64,000 nt of DNA, taken from positions 1 to 64,000 of the forward strand of contig NZ_JARICI010000015.1 in the NCBI RefSeq assembly GCF_029257255.1, in the 5' to 3' direction. Of the stretch, positions 18,279 through 27,119 are shown one piece after another. The notes beneath the pieces are model-generated. The model saw only the letters and a program-made list of their open reading frames with translations, was not told the origin of the DNA and ran no database searches. Source of the stretch: Sporosarcina sp. Lineage in GTDB: Bacteria; Bacillota; Bacilli; Bacillales_A; Planococcaceae. How positions within the stretch are numbered: the first letter of the stretch is position 1; every line of letters begins with the position of its first letter. A program made the translations under genes and the position numbers.

Positions 18279-18593
18279 TCATACATACGCGTTTACGGCT
18301 AGACCTTTTCCGACCACTACAGCAATCTCTGGAGATAATTGAGCTGGATTCGGAGAAATGGGTCCTTTTTTAACTAACGGTCGAGGTACACGACGCTTCA
18401 TGTTGCGCTCTTCCATTTGCTCTTTACGCTGACGATTCTCGTCTTCCAATACATCTTCCCAATAGCTTGATTCCTCATTTTGAAGACGTACTGGACTTAC
18501 CCGGCCGATATAAGCAAAGTTATGACGTTCGTTATTCATTCTTTCTGCGTATTGCTGAGATTGAAGTGGCTGGATCGGTAAAATATATCCCAT
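18279..18593 (-). CDS. Hypothetical 104-aa protein upstream of the spore-gene block
   Basis: Starts at ATG 18593 (MGYILPIQPLQSQQYA), since AAGGAGG lies 8 nt upstream; the GTG at 18602 in the track overlaps that site. The middle is charged (EDVLEDENRQRKEQMEERNMKRR), the C-terminus rich in Pro, Val and Ala; no membrane segment or signal. It sits at the position of small spore genes next to spoVIF, so a sporulation role is possible from context only. Family not recognised. Confidence 0.65.
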   Translation of the reverse strand: MGYILPIQPLQSQQYAERMNNERHNFAYIGRVSPVRLQNEESSYWEDVLEDENRQRKEQMEERNMKRRVPRPLVKKGPISPNPAQLSPEIAVVVGKGLAVNAYV

Positions 18594-18675
18594 GACGTGC
18601 ACCTCCTTAGAATGTACTCTTTGTTTATACTATATCCACTTTGCATCGGCTTTAAACCTATTTATGAAAATTTAA

Positions 18676-18930
18676 TTAATTACCGCCAAGCATTTTATTG
18701 ATGTCGTTCATGTTTAGTCCCTTACCACTTTGAAGGATGGAATTGACCAGTTCGTCTTCTATATGCTGCGGTACGTCTTTCCTTGCTACCTGACTTACTT
18801 TCTGCACAATCTTTCGAACTTGGTTTTCATCCTTAAAGTCTGCATATTGGATGGCATTGGCTAATGCAAAGACTTCTTCCATCGGGACACCTGTCTTCGA
18901 TTCTATTTTACGAAAAAATGAATCATTCAT
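18676..18930 (-). CDS. spoVIF: Stage VI sporulation protein F
   Basis: 84 aa, matching the length and core of SpoVIF (YjcC): SKTGVPMEEVFALANAIQYADFKDENQVRKIV, then a C-terminal LNMNDINKMLG. In B. subtilis this small protein is needed for proper late spore-coat assembly and acts with GerE in the mother cell. AAGGAGGAG precedes the ATG. Located, as in B. subtilis, between yjcF-H and the cot genes. Confidence 0.88.
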   Translation of the reverse strand: MNDSFFRKIESKTGVPMEEVFALANAIQYADFKDENQVRKIVQKVSQVARKDVPQHIEDELVNSILQSGKGLNMNDINKMLGGN

Positions 18931-18945
18931 TCTCAGATCTCCTCC

Positions 18946-19086
18946 TTAGAAGTAGCAGCTGCCTACAATAATCAGTAAAATGAACAGTACGACAATCAAG
19001 ACAAACGTAGAACCGTTATAGCGGTCTCCGCAGCCTCCGCCGCCATAACCTTGACCTGGACCATAAGATGGAAAACATCCGTACAT
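18946..19086 (-). CDS. YjcZ-family small sporulation membrane protein
   Basis: 46 aa from ATG 19086 ([18 protein letters not shown]), preferred to the track start because GGAAGGAGGGG lies directly upstream. Layout is typical of the tiny YjcZ/SscA family: Gly/Tyr-rich N-terminus and one C-terminal hydrophobic helix ending [19 protein letters not shown]. Probably a spore-associated membrane peptide. Between spoVIF and spoVAEb, same strand. Confidence 0.85.
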   Translation of the reverse strand: MYGCFPSYGPGQGYGGGGCGDRYNGSTFVLIVVLFILLIIVGSCYF

Positions 19087-19155
19087 AAAAACCCCTCCTT
19101 CCTTCTTCTCTATCGTATGCAGAGAAGTAAGAAATGGAGAGGGCATTTTTTCTAT

Positions 19156-19518
19156 TTAAACATTTCCTTTTGATGTAAAAAGAAGTGCCCCAATCATACC
19201 GAAGATAATCGCAGCACTGATACCTGAACTAGTTACTTCAAACATGCCGGTGACTACACCGATCAAACCGTGTTTCTCAGCTTCCGCCAGCGCGCCATGT
19301 GTTAATGCATTGCCAAATGAAGTGATAGGAATGGTTGCACCCGCACCTGCAAAATCAATCAGCGGCTCATACCACCCAATTCCGTCGAGAATCGATCCGG
19401 TAACGACAAGGGTACATAATGTATGAGCAGGAGTGAGTTTCGCTACATCCATTAGCAACTGGCCAATGACACAAATTAAACCTCCTACTATAAAAGAGGT
19501 AATATAAATCGATATCAT
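19156..19518 (-). CDS. spoVAE: Stage V sporulation protein AE (SpoVAEb type)
   Basis: 120 aa from ATG 19518 (MISIYITSFIVGGLICVIG), which overlaps the spoVAD stop as ATGA. Four hydrophobic segments; conserved GAGATIPITSFGNALTHGA near 70. Part of the inner spore-membrane channel that moves dipicolinic acid into the forespore and out at germination. It shares the GG-A-PITGFGNA loop with SpoVAC upstream. The track start 19563 lies inside spoVAD. Confidence 0.95.
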   Translation of the reverse strand: MISIYITSFIVGGLICVIGQLLMDVAKLTPAHTLCTLVVTGSILDGIGWYEPLIDFAGAGATIPITSFGNALTHGALAEAEKHGLIGVVTGMFEVTSSGISAAIIFGMIGALLFTSKGNV

Positions 19519-20531
19519 ACCGCCACCTCGCCTGCAGTTATTTCTATTGCATGTGCGATACAAGGAATCGTGTCACCTTGCTGATAAGAAAGCGGAGACA
19601 GTAAAGCGCCTGTTGCAATCATCAGTACACGCTGATATTCACCCGTACACAACTTTTCATAGACATCCGAAAAGAATACAGCAGCTGAACAGCCCGCTCC
19701 GCTTGCGCCAGCCATAAATGAAGGATCTTTTCCATAGAATTCCTCACCGGCATCCCGGAAGTTTTTTGTATGTGGCAGGCCAGCTTCATTCACAAGTGCT
19801 TTAAAAATTTTGAACCCATTGCTGCCTAAATCACCTGTAATGATCGTGTCATAGTCGTCAATCGTTTTGCTGTGACCTATCAAGTGGCTGGATAGAGTAG
19901 CCATTGCCGCAGGAGCCATTGCTGACCCCATATTCAGGGGATCCGTCATCCCCATATCAACGACCTTGCCGACTGTTGCACATTCAATTGACGGCATTCC
20001 CGGTTTATTTTTACCAATCAGCACAGCACCCGCTGCCGTTACAGTCCACTGGGCAGTCGCTCCTTTTTGAGAACCATATTCCAGAGGGTAGCGGAACTGT
20101 CTCTCAACAGCATTATGCTGGCTAGAGGAACCGGCAACTATCCAATTCGCTTGCTGTGCATCTGTAAATAACGCGCCTGTAATCATGGAAGAAACAGACG
20201 TAGCACAGGCTGAAAATAATCCTATGTACGGAATTCCCAGTGAATGTGCAGTGAAATTCGAAGGCGTCATCTGGTTTACTAAGTCGCCCGTTAAGAAGAA
20301 GTCTATTTTTTGCACATCTTTTTTTGCTTTGCTAAGTGCAATCATCACTGCATCGTACATTAATTGTCTGTGACCATCTTCATTCGTTGGTAAATCACAT
20401 CTTTCATCTTCGTAAACTTTATCAAATTGCTTCGCAAAAATACTTTTCTTATCCTCTAAAGGACCTGCCGCCACACCTGCAGAATGAATGCTTGGTTTAG
20501 TCGAAAAAGTCATCGTCCCATTTTTCACCAT
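19515..20531 (-). CDS. spoVAD: Stage V sporulation protein AD
   Basis: 338 aa, thiolase-like fold protein of the SpoVA dipicolinate channel. Recognisable segments: FSTKPSIHSAGVAAGPLEDKKS at the start, PYIGLFSACATSVSSM near 110, FMAGASGAGCSAAVFFSD near 275. SpoVAD binds dipicolinic acid directly in B. subtilis. Middle gene of lipoprotein-spoVAC-spoVAD-spoVAEb, overlapping both neighbours by a few bases, so expression is tightly coupled. Confidence 0.97.
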   Translation of the reverse strand: MVKNGTMTFSTKPSIHSAGVAAGPLEDKKSIFAKQFDKVYEDERCDLPTNEDGHRQLMYDAVMIALSKAKKDVQKIDFFLTGDLVNQMTPSNFTAHSLGIPYIGLFSACATSVSSMITGALFTDAQQANWIVAGSSSQHNAVERQFRYPLEYGSQKGATAQWTVTAAGAVLIGKNKPGMPSIECATVGKVVDMGMTDPLNMGSAMAPAAMATLSSHLIGHSKTIDDYDTIITGDLGSNGFKIFKALVNEAGLPHTKNFRDAGEEFYGKDPSFMAGASGAGCSAAVFFSDVYEKLCTGEYQRVLMIATGALLSPLSYQQGDTIPCIAHAIEITAGEVAV

Positions 20532-20980
20532 GATACGACACCTAATTTCACTAAAATTGTTTTAATAAGCGCCACTAGAAACGCCGAGAATACCCCGAAT
20601 AAAATAACCGAACCCGCCAGTTTAAACATATTTCCGCCAACACCGAGCACATAACCTTCCGATTTATGCTCAATCGCTGAAGAGACGACAGCATTGCCAA
20701 AACCAGTGATAGGCACTGCTGCGCCGGCACCTCCAAATTGCGAAATCTTCTTATAGAGACCAAATCCGGTCAGCAGCATGGAAATAAAGATCATTGTCGC
20801 TACGGTCGGATTACTTGCTGTGCGTTCGGTAAAATCAAAATATGTTATATAGAAGAGAGCGATAAATTGACCGATTAAGCAAATCAATCCACCTGTCAAA
20901 AAAGCACGAACTGTATTTTTTAGAAGAGGAGTTTTCGGTGATAGTTCTTTCTCTAAATGGGCATACTTTTGTTGTTCCAT
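20525..20980 (-). CDS. spoVAC: Stage V sporulation protein AC
   Basis: 151 aa with a charged N-terminus (MEQQKYAHLEKELSPKTPLLKN) and four membrane segments; conserved GGAGAAVPITGFGNAVVSSAIEHK near 90-110. SpoVAC acts as a mechanosensitive-type channel for dipicolinic acid in the spore inner membrane. AAAAGGAGC precedes ATG; the start overlaps the preceding stop by one base. Confidence 0.95.
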   Translation of the reverse strand: MEQQKYAHLEKELSPKTPLLKNTVRAFLTGGLICLIGQFIALFYITYFDFTERTASNPTVATMIFISMLLTGFGLYKKISQFGGAGAAVPITGFGNAVVSSAIEHKSEGYVLGVGGNMFKLAGSVILFGVFSAFLVALIKTILVKLGVVSW

Positions 20981-21372
20981 CAGGTTTGCTCCTTTTCAAT
21001 GGATTGAATTTCCTTTATCTTTTTTCCGTATTCGTCTTTGTTCTTTTGATCCATCAGTTTTTCAGTCTCCAGAAGCACTTTACTATCTGCAGAGACGGTA
21101 ACGTTTAATTCCGGATAAGCTTTTTCAATTTTCTTCTGTAAATCAGCGGCAATTTTTTTCTTTTGAAAGCGTGAAAAAGTGTTAACCCGAATACCGGCAA
21201 TCATCTCTTTTTCATGGAGAAGAACGAACGCTAATTTTACTTGATCCTCTGCTTTCAAAATCTCTTGCAGCGGCTCATCCTGATAGTCCGTAGTATTTTC
21301 AACTCTCGTTCCCAGTTCACTGCATCCCGCCAATAAAATGAGTATAATCAACAGCAAATTTATTCGTTTCAA
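20980..21372 (-). CDS. YhcN/YlaJ-like sporulation lipoprotein
   Basis: 130 aa. The start is set at TTG 21372 because AAAGGAGGAG lies 7-8 nt upstream; the track ATG 21411 has no site and would precede the signal peptide. Signal peptide with lipobox LILLAGCSE, then a small domain (FVLLHEKEMIAGIRVNTFSRFQ ... NVTVSADSKVLLETEKLM) typical of YhcN/YlaJ spore-membrane lipoproteins. First gene of the spoVA operon here, behind a SigG-type promoter. The pairing of such a lipoprotein with spoVAC-AD-AEb recalls accessory spoVA2 operons in other Bacillales. Confidence 0.8.
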   Translation of the reverse strand: MKRINLLLIILILLAGCSELGTRVENTTDYQDEPLQEILKAEDQVKLAFVLLHEKEMIAGIRVNTFSRFQKKKIAADLQKKIEKAYPELNVTVSADSKVLLETEKLMDQKNKDEYGKKIKEIQSIEKEQT

Positions 21373-21393
21373 GGATATCTCCTCCTTTCCTAA

Positions 21394-21424
21394 CAGTATG
21401 GAATATTTCAAGATGATTTATGCA
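21394..21424 (-). promoter_or_regulatory. SigG-type promoter for the spoVA operon
   Basis: Minus-strand TGCATA (21419-21424), 18-nt spacer, CATACTG (21394-21400). This matches the forespore SigG consensus (TGMATA / CATACTA) at all but the last base, 22 nt before the lipoprotein start codon. Confidence 0.75.
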
Positions 21425-21499
21425 TCCCTGTACAAACGCCCTGTCGTCCTGGTTTGCCCGGCATAAAGTATAGAGAAAGACAAACAGGAGGTGGATTTA

Positions 21500-22096
21500 G
21501 TGGGATGTGAAAGAACAGAAAGTGGAAGAGATCATCATCATCACGACGGTTGTTGCAATAAGTCCAATTGTATTTGTGAAGTGTTACGCTACATCAAGCG
21601 TGTCCAAAGCACTAGTCCGGAGGTGGATTGTGTAGAATGTGATACCGATTGTTTCATGGCACCACTCGGCAGTCTGGTAAGTCCTGCACGTGGCCGCGTC
21701 AATACGCGTGTGTTTAGTTTATTGACAGCAAACGGAGACTATTTCAAAGCGGTATTCCGTGGAGGCAAAAAGAACCCTTGTAATCCGACGCTAAGAAGCA
21801 CGTCTGATGATGCAGGCAGAAGACCACATCCACACCCAGTATCAACAAGCTGTGTGTCAGTGTTCTTCAGAGTACAAAAAGTATTTGACTCTTGCTGTGC
21901 AACAATCCAAGTATTGCAGCCTTTGAAAGACGGCTGTCCGTTTGATATCTTTCACAACGGAAAAATCTGTTTAGAAAAAGTTTGTGAAGTTAACGGTTTT
22001 GGACCAACCAATACTTGCTTGACTGTCGATTTAAACTGCTTCTGCGGTATCCAATGTATCGATGACGTCTTTATTGATTTCTGCGACGAAGATTAA
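21500..22096 (+). CDS. cotZ: Spore coat protein of the CotY/CotZ family
   Basis: 198 aa cysteine-rich coat/crust protein starting at GTG 21500 (MGCERTESGRDHHHHDG), since AGGAGG lies 7 nt before it; GTG 21491 in the track overlaps that site. Many paired Cys (CCNKSNCICEVL, DCVECDTDC, DSCCATI, LNCFCGIQCID) and the YIKRVQ / HPHPVSTSCVSVFFRVQKVFDSCC core are those of CotY/CotZ, which form the disulfide-linked crust. An upstream CATAAAGTA (21462-21470) could be a SigK -10, though no clear -35 is seen. CotY versus CotZ cannot be separated; one copy is present. Confidence 0.9.
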   Translation: MGCERTESGRDHHHHDGCCNKSNCICEVLRYIKRVQSTSPEVDCVECDTDCFMAPLGSLVSPARGRVNTRVFSLLTANGDYFKAVFRGGKKNPCNPTLRSTSDDAGRRPHPHPVSTSCVSVFFRVQKVFDSCCATIQVLQPLKDGCPFDIFHNGKICLEKVCEVNGFGPTNTCLTVDLNCFCGIQCIDDVFIDFCDED

Positions 22097-22125
22097 TTTA
22101 GTAGCAATAACACTTGCAATGCGAT

Positions 22126-22161
22126 AAAAAAGGCGAACCCGGAATATCGGGTTCGCCTTTT
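22126..22161. terminator. Bidirectional terminator cotZ / cotO
   Basis: AAAAAAGGCGAACCCG / CGGGTTCGCCTTTT, 10-bp GC-rich core stem with A/T tracts, between convergent genes. Confidence 0.9.
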
Positions 22162-22167
22162 CACTTG

Positions 22168-22554
22168 TTATAAAACGAATGATTGCTGTTTCCACTTTAT
22201 TTCTTGAATGTCTTTGATCTCGATCGACGTCAGTTCCTCATTTTCCATCATCAACAGCAAGCCATCCTTCATATCATGTATCTTCCCTTTAATGACATTG
22301 GCTTCCGTCACGATCTCAATCGGTTGGTACAATTCTCTTCGAAACTGATGATTTAAAAAATCCAAACGGTGCTGAATATCTGGATTTGCAACAGACGGCT
22401 GCTCATCTTGTAGTTCTTCTATTGCGGCTGGTACTTCTTCCCGCGCATTCTCCATTTCAAAAACTGACGTACTTTCTTCTTCCATCATCGGTTTATAGAC
22501 GAATTTTCGAATCACCGGATTTTGTATAAATAACAGCGGTTCTTCTTTACGCAC
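22168..22554 (-). CDS. cotO: Spore coat protein CotO-like
   Basis: About 128-137 aa. The track ATG 22581 lacks a ribosome site; AAAAAGGA lies 10 nt before GTG 22554, so that start is listed with doubt. The sequence has PLLFIQNPVIRKFVYKP near the N-terminus and a conserved C-terminal half (RLDFLNHQFRRELYQPIEIVTEANVIKGKIHDMKDG...) typical of CotO, a morphogenetic protein needed for outer-coat/crust assembly in B. subtilis. Next to cotZ as in that species. Confidence 0.8.
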   Translation of the reverse strand: MRKEEPLLFIQNPVIRKFVYKPMMEEESTSVFEMENAREEVPAAIEELQDEQPSVANPDIQHRLDFLNHQFRRELYQPIEIVTEANVIKGKIHDMKDGLLLMMENEELTSIEIKDIQEIKWKQQSFVL

Positions 22555-22630
22555 ATTAGTCACATCCTTTTTGTTTAGCATATGTAAGCAAATTGCCTAA
22601 CGTTCCACATGCTAAACCTTGTGCTTTACG

Positions 22631-22670
22631 AAAAAAAGCATTCATCAGCTCATAACGAACTGATAAATGC
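22631..22670 (-). terminator. Terminator overlapping the end of mgtE
   Basis: AGCATTTATCAG / CTGATGAATGCT followed by TTTTTTT on the minus strand; the left arm encodes the last residues of MgtE and the stop lies in the loop. Confidence 0.85.
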
Positions 22671-24026
22671 TGTAGCCAGGCCTAGATAGATGATAATACT
22701 AATGACGTCATTTAATGTTGTGATAAATGGACCTGAAGCAACCGCTGGATCAACTTTGATCTTATGCATGAACAAAGGAATAAATGATCCTGAAATCGTT
22801 GCAACAAAGATCGATACAAGGGTTGCGGTACCTACAAGCAGCGCGATGACTAATTCATGTTTCCAGACAAATATCAGCAGGACCACGAATATCGCACAGA
22901 CTAATCCGGTAATCAGCCCGGTACCTGCTTCCCTGATCAGTAACTTCATTTTGCTTTCATCTTCAATATCCCGCGTAGCGATACCACGGACCGCAACGGC
23001 TAATGACTGAGTTCCACTGTTACCAGCAGTTCCCGCAATTAGCGGAATAAAGACCGCTAGCAATGCTACTTGTGAAATGGTTTCGGTAAATAAATCAATT
23101 AAATTTGCTGTCAGCATCCCAAGCACGATTAAGGTAATCAGCCACGGAATCCTTTTCTTTGCTGCGGAAAGGGAGTTTTTATCAAACGTATCCATTGTTG
23201 ATACACCGGCAAGTTTGGAATAGTCATCGGAAGCTTCTTCATCGATAACATCAATAATATCATCGACTGTAATAATCCCTAATATATGCTGCTGAAAATC
23301 AACAACAGGAACAGCAAGGAAATTATAGTCTTGAATCGTTCTGGCGACATCTTCCTGATCATCAGAAACAGATACACTGACAATTCGATCGCTCATAATA
23401 TCGCCGATAATTGTATCTTCATCCGCTATAATGAGATCACGCAAAGACACAACGCCATTCAGACGTTGATAATCATCTACAACAAAGATATAATAAATGG
23501 TTTCTGCACTCGGCGCTTCACTGCGCAGAATGGTCATAGCAGAACGGACAGTCGAATTTTCAGGAACCGTAACGAATTCCGTTGTCATAATCGATCCGGC
23601 TGTATACTCTTCATAATGAAGCAAGGCTTTGATTTGCACTGCTGCTTCTTTATCCATCAACGTAAGATAGCTGACGGCCTGCTTTTTATCAAGTTCTTTC
23701 AGGACATCTACCGTATTATCCACAAACATGTATGAGATCATCTCTGCGGCATAAGTCGCGTCCATCTCCTCTAGGAACTCTTTGTATTCATCTTCCTCAA
23801 TTTCACTTGTTTCAAAAATCTCAGCGAGTTCTTTTGGCGATAAATAAAAATACATCAATTCCCTAAATTGGGAACTAACTTTTTCATAAAAAATTGCTCT
23901 GTCATATGGATGAAGGGTTAAGTATTCTTGTCTAAATGAATGAATATCTTCTTTTTCGAGTAATTCACGCAAGCTATCTTCATCAAAGACGACTTCATTT
24001 TTCATTTCCTCTGGTTGATTGTTCAT
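22650..24026 (-). CDS. mgtE: Magnesium transporter MgtE
   Basis: 458 aa Mg2+ channel. Domains in order: N-terminal MgtE helical domain (to about 130), two CBS repeats (SIMTTEFVTVPENSTVRSAM near 145 and IMSDRIVSVSVSDDQEDVART near 210), then five membrane helices from about 290, with the pore motif PLIAGTAGNSGTQSLAVAVRG. The CBS region senses cytosolic Mg2+ and gates the pore in the family. The 74-nt upstream gap is too short for an M-box riboswitch, so riboswitch control is not supported here. Confidence 0.96.
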   Translation of the reverse strand: MNNQPEEMKNEVVFDEDSLRELLEKEDIHSFRQEYLTLHPYDRAIFYEKVSSQFRELMYFYLSPKELAEIFETSEIEEDEYKEFLEEMDATYAAEMISYMFVDNTVDVLKELDKKQAVSYLTLMDKEAAVQIKALLHYEEYTAGSIMTTEFVTVPENSTVRSAMTILRSEAPSAETIYYIFVVDDYQRLNGVVSLRDLIIADEDTIIGDIMSDRIVSVSVSDDQEDVARTIQDYNFLAVPVVDFQQHILGIITVDDIIDVIDEEASDDYSKLAGVSTMDTFDKNSLSAAKKRIPWLITLIVLGMLTANLIDLFTETISQVALLAVFIPLIAGTAGNSGTQSLAVAVRGIATRDIEDESKMKLLIREAGTGLITGLVCAIFVVLLIFVWKHELVIALLVGTATLVSIFVATISGSFIPLFMHKIKVDPAVASGPFITTLNDVISIIIYLGLATAFISSL

Positions 24027-24100
24027 GAGGGTTCACCTTCCCTTCCGCATTTACAGTTTACACTATATTCTTCTATTATTCCCCGGGAAATTATTTCATT

Positions 24101-25030
24101 TTACAGTTGGATGAGCTCACTATCCTGCAAAAAACGTTGCATATCATCCGGCAACGCACTTTCAAACTTCATTCGTTCCTTCGTAAGCGGATGTAGGAAA
24201 CTGATGGACGAACAATGCAAAGCCTGTCTTGGGAAAGTATGATTTACAGCGCCATACAAATCATCGCCAACTAAGGGATGACCTGCCCACTGCATATGGA
24301 CGCGGATTTGATGCGTCCTACCTGTATGCAGTGTCAAATTCACTACAGAAAAAGGATAAGCATTATTCACATAACTTCCCAACAACTTTACATCAGTCTT
24401 GGCATACTGCCCATCCTGCCGTACTGTCCGTTCGATAATACTGCCCTCTTTCCTACCGATAGGCTGCTCAATTGTCATAAAAGCGGGAATACTGGCCCCT
24501 TCTGCAAATGCTGTATAACTTCGCTGAAAAAGCTGTTGATTCATCTGTTTGCTTAATAAATGATGAATATGTCGATTTTTTGCTGCACAGATCACACCAG
24601 ATGTGTCTGTATCCAGTCTTGTCACCATATGTGCAGTCGATAAAACTCCATCTTTTTCAAATTTACCGCATACAAAATTTGCAAGCGTTCCTGTAGGATG
24701 ATTGCGCGAAGGAATCGTACTCTGACCAGCTGGCTTATCCAGCAATAAAATCGCTTCGTCTTCATATAAAATCGATAGTTTTCCATACTCCGGCTTCAGA
24801 CCTTCACTCATCTGTTCCGGTGGAAATTGTACCGTGATTCGATCACCGGGCTGCAACACATGACGGACGTTGCGAACTTCATCATTTACTAGGATCTGTC
24901 CGCCTCCATACTTAATTGCTGTTAAAGTAGTTTTAGAAATGTCATTTTGTGCCAAGAATTCACGAAGCAACATCCCTACTTGCGTCTGAAATTCAAGTCG
25001 AAATAAACGGTCAGTTCTTTGCTTCATCAT
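24101..25030 (-). CDS. RluD-like pseudouridine synthase (YjbO-type)
   Basis: About 309 aa. The track frame begins inside ppnK; the plausible start is the tandem ATG at 25030/25027 ([15 protein letters not shown]), overlapping the NAD kinase stop by 20 nt with only a weak GTGAAG site. S4-type N-terminal domain ([17 protein letters not shown]...[10 protein letters not shown]), then the catalytic [17 protein letters not shown] and [24 protein letters not shown]. Modifies rRNA uridines; the target is not assigned. Matches B. subtilis yjbO next to NAD kinase. Confidence 0.9.
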   Translation of the reverse strand: MMKQRTDRLFRLEFQTQVGMLLREFLAQNDISKTTLTAIKYGGGQILVNDEVRNVRHVLQPGDRITVQFPPEQMSEGLKPEYGKLSILYEDEAILLLDKPAGQSTIPSRNHPTGTLANFVCGKFEKDGVLSTAHMVTRLDTDTSGVICAAKNRHIHHLLSKQMNQQLFQRSYTAFAEGASIPAFMTIEQPIGRKEGSIIERTVRQDGQYAKTDVKLLGSYVNNAYPFSVVNLTLHTGRTHQIRVHMQWAGHPLVGDDLYGAVNHTFPRQALHCSSISFLHPLTKERMKFESALPDDMQRFLQDSELIQL

Positions 25031-25844
25031 CTTCACGTTCAAAGCGCAAATCACTTGCCACGAAGGATTCGTTGACGCGCTTCCAGAATGGGAAAGGCCT
25101 GAAACGTGCAAAGCCCATTTTTTCATTGGAAACTTTGTACTCAATCGATTTTACGTCTTTATGAAGCAATTGCAAATGATCCACAGTTACCATAAAATCC
25201 GGTCCTTTTACAGGAGTCAGCGTACAAATATGATGATCCGGCAAAATCAGCGGAGAACCGACAGTACGGAACACTCTATTATTAATTGATGCCATTTCAG
25301 TCAGCTGCATAGACGGCAGAGACGGATGGATAATCGCACCGCCAAGCGATTTGCTATAAGCAGTGGAGCCAGATGGTGTCGACATACACAGGCCGTCTCC
25401 TCTAAAACGTTCGAAGTGTTCGCCATTCAGTTCAACATCCATTACCAACGTCACTTCAGGAGATTTGACTGTGGACTCGTTCAACGCCAGATAAGAAGCA
25501 CTTTTTTCGGAATGACGATAATTAATCGTTACCTCAATTAGCGGATACTCAATGACTTCATATTCCTGTCTAGCGATTAAAATGACCAATTTCTCTATTT
25601 CTGAAGGTTTCCAATCCGCATAAAAGCCAAGATGTCCTGTATGAATCCCTACGAATGATGTTTTATCTAAACGGTGTATGTATTTATGGAAAGCATGCAG
25701 TAAGGTTCCATCCCCACCGATTGACAGCACGATATCTGGTTCTTCTTCGTCATACTTCAAACCGAAATCCCGCAGATAGACCCGTGCTTCCTTCATTAAC
25801 TTATTCGAAATCTCATCGTTTCGCGACTGAATCGTGAATTTCAT
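25011..25844 (-). CDS. nadK: NAD kinase
   Basis: Phosphorylates NAD to NADP, cytoplasmic. 277 aa from ATG 25844 ([16 protein letters not shown]), with AAAGGAAG 7-8 nt upstream; the track start 25892 has no site. Family motifs: [14 protein letters not shown] (GGDG phosphate loop), [31 protein letters not shown]. Corresponds to the PpnKa (YjbN) type. Adjacent to UPF0738, with no yjbM (small alarmone synthetase) between as there is in B. subtilis. Confidence 0.95.
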   Translation of the reverse strand: MKFTIQSRNDEISNKLMKEARVYLRDFGLKYDEEEPDIVLSIGGDGTLLHAFHKYIHRLDKTSFVGIHTGHLGFYADWKPSEIEKLVILIARQEYEVIEYPLIEVTINYRHSEKSASYLALNESTVKSPEVTLVMDVELNGEHFERFRGDGLCMSTPSGSTAYSKSLGGAIIHPSLPSMQLTEMASINNRVFRTVGSPLILPDHHICTLTPVKGPDFMVTVDHLQLLHKDVKSIEYKVSNEKMGFARFRPFPFWKRVNESFVASDLRFEREDDEAKN

Positions 25845-25895
25845 TAAGTCACTTCCTTTCTTCTTTTGTGATTTCTGGTACTCCATTACCATTTA

Positions 25896-26285
25896 TTAAT
25901 CCACCTGTTCTAGCACAGGCCGAAAAACCTCTTCTACAGCCGCGCTAAATGTTTCACCATAGTTATCATTTCCCTCAATATTCAGTATTAAAGCTTCTAA
26001 TTCTTCTATCGCACCGTCTAAATGAACTTTTTCATCATTCCATACGATGACGGGAGCTAACTTATTCAGCAGCATTTCCACAAGACCTTCCCAGCTTTCC
26101 TGCTGAAAATACGCATAGCGATAGCCCGACTCATGATCAAATACATAAACGAATGATTGTCGGTCTGTGTCGGTCAGCATTTTTCCCGCTGGCGAACCTA
26201 ACGGCCACTCGTTTTCGGGAGATAAAATGAAGTGCATTTCATTGTCTTGCTGAATCGTTTTTATTATTTTGTTTTTACTATCCAC
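25896..26285 (-). CDS. UPF0738 family protein (YjbL-like)
   Basis: 129 aa. Start taken as GTG 26285, as AAAGGAAG lies 9 nt upstream; the GTG at 26294 in the track abuts that site. Sequence has SPAGKMLTDTDRQSFVYVFD in the first third and LEALILNIEGNDNYGETFSAAVEEVF near the C-terminus, which fits the UPF0738 (YjbL) family. Soluble, acidic, function unknown. Position next to NAD kinase and the lytic transglycosylase agrees with yjbL. Confidence 0.75.
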   Translation of the reverse strand: MDSKNKIIKTIQQDNEMHFILSPENEWPLGSPAGKMLTDTDRQSFVYVFDHESGYRYAYFQQESWEGLVEMLLNKLAPVIVWNDEKVHLDGAIEELEALILNIEGNDNYGETFSAAVEEVFRPVLEQVD

Positions 26286-26441
26286 GATGATCACTTCCTT
26301 TATTTGTTGTCTTTACGTTCAGTCTAACATATGACACACATAGTTGCATTTTGTTATTGTACATTCTGGTATAGAAGTTGCTATAATGGATATAATCGAC
26401 CAATAAATATGTTAGAAAAATTATAAATAGGGGGAGAAAGT

Positions 26442-27119
26442 ATGAACCTAGACCCACAAAACCTGCGGATACTCCTGCAAATTAATGCTATTCAAACTCT
26501 CGGAGCTGTTCAATCCTTCAGTACACACTCTTCAGGAAGTTCAAATGAATTTCAGTCTATGCTTGCGCAGCTGATGATGGGCGGAGGAACACTTGGTTCA
26601 GAAAGTTCAGAGGCATTGTCCAGCAGCCTGCTTTACCAAGGAGTAAACCCAGTACAAATGCCTTCTACAATGCCTGCAATCCCGCTACAAAACCCGAGGA
26701 CAGCTGTCTCGGCGCTGCCGACATCAACTGGCACATACAACGGGCGCTACGAAGATATCATTAAACAAGCAGCCGATAAATACCAACTGCCTGAAAAACT
26801 CATTGCTGCTGTCATTAAGCAGGAATCCAATTTCAATAATAATGTCACCAGTCACGCAGGTGCAGCCGGTCTCATGCAGCTCATGCCCGGTACTGCAAAA
26901 TTCATAGGGGTTACGGATCGTTTTGACCCGAAACAAAATATTATGGGCGGAGCCAAATACCTGAAAAACATGCTGAATCAATTCGGCAATATCGAAACGG
27001 CATTGGCAGCCTACAACGCAGGCCCCGGAAACGTCAAAAAATACGGCGGTATTCCTCCATTTAAGGAAACACAGCAATATGTCAAAAAAGTCATGAACTA
27101 TTATGGGCAGATGGTATAA
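26442..27119 (+). CDS. Lytic transglycosylase, SLT type (YjbJ/CwlQ-like)
   Basis: 225 aa. A low-complexity N-terminal half (Ser/Gly/Met-rich, to about 100) precedes a goose-lysozyme-like SLT domain: VIKQESNFNNN (catalytic Glu128), AGAAGLMQLMPGTAK, DPKQNIMGGAKYLK, ALAAYNAGPGNVKKYGG. Cleaves glycan strands of peptidoglycan to 1,6-anhydro-muropeptides. No classical signal peptide is visible, as in CwlQ. GGGGGAG precedes ATG; divergent from UPF0738. Confidence 0.93.
   Translation: MNLDPQNLRILLQINAIQTLGAVQSFSTHSSGSSNEFQSMLAQLMMGGGTLGSESSEALSSSLLYQGVNPVQMPSTMPAIPLQNPRTAVSALPTSTGTYNGRYEDIIKQAADKYQLPEKLIAAVIKQESNFNNNVTSHAGAAGLMQLMPGTAKFIGVTDRFDPKQNIMGGAKYLKNMLNQFGNIETALAAYNAGPGNVKKYGGIPPFKETQQYVKKVMNYYGQMV

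Noticed and set aside
21462-21470. CATAAAGTA as a SigK promoter for cotZ
   Set aside because: The -10 fits, but no AC-type -35 is found at the expected spacing; mentioned only in the cotZ entry.
24027-24100. M-box riboswitch upstream of mgtE
   Set aside because: The 74-nt gap is too short for the known M-box fold and shows no matching core.
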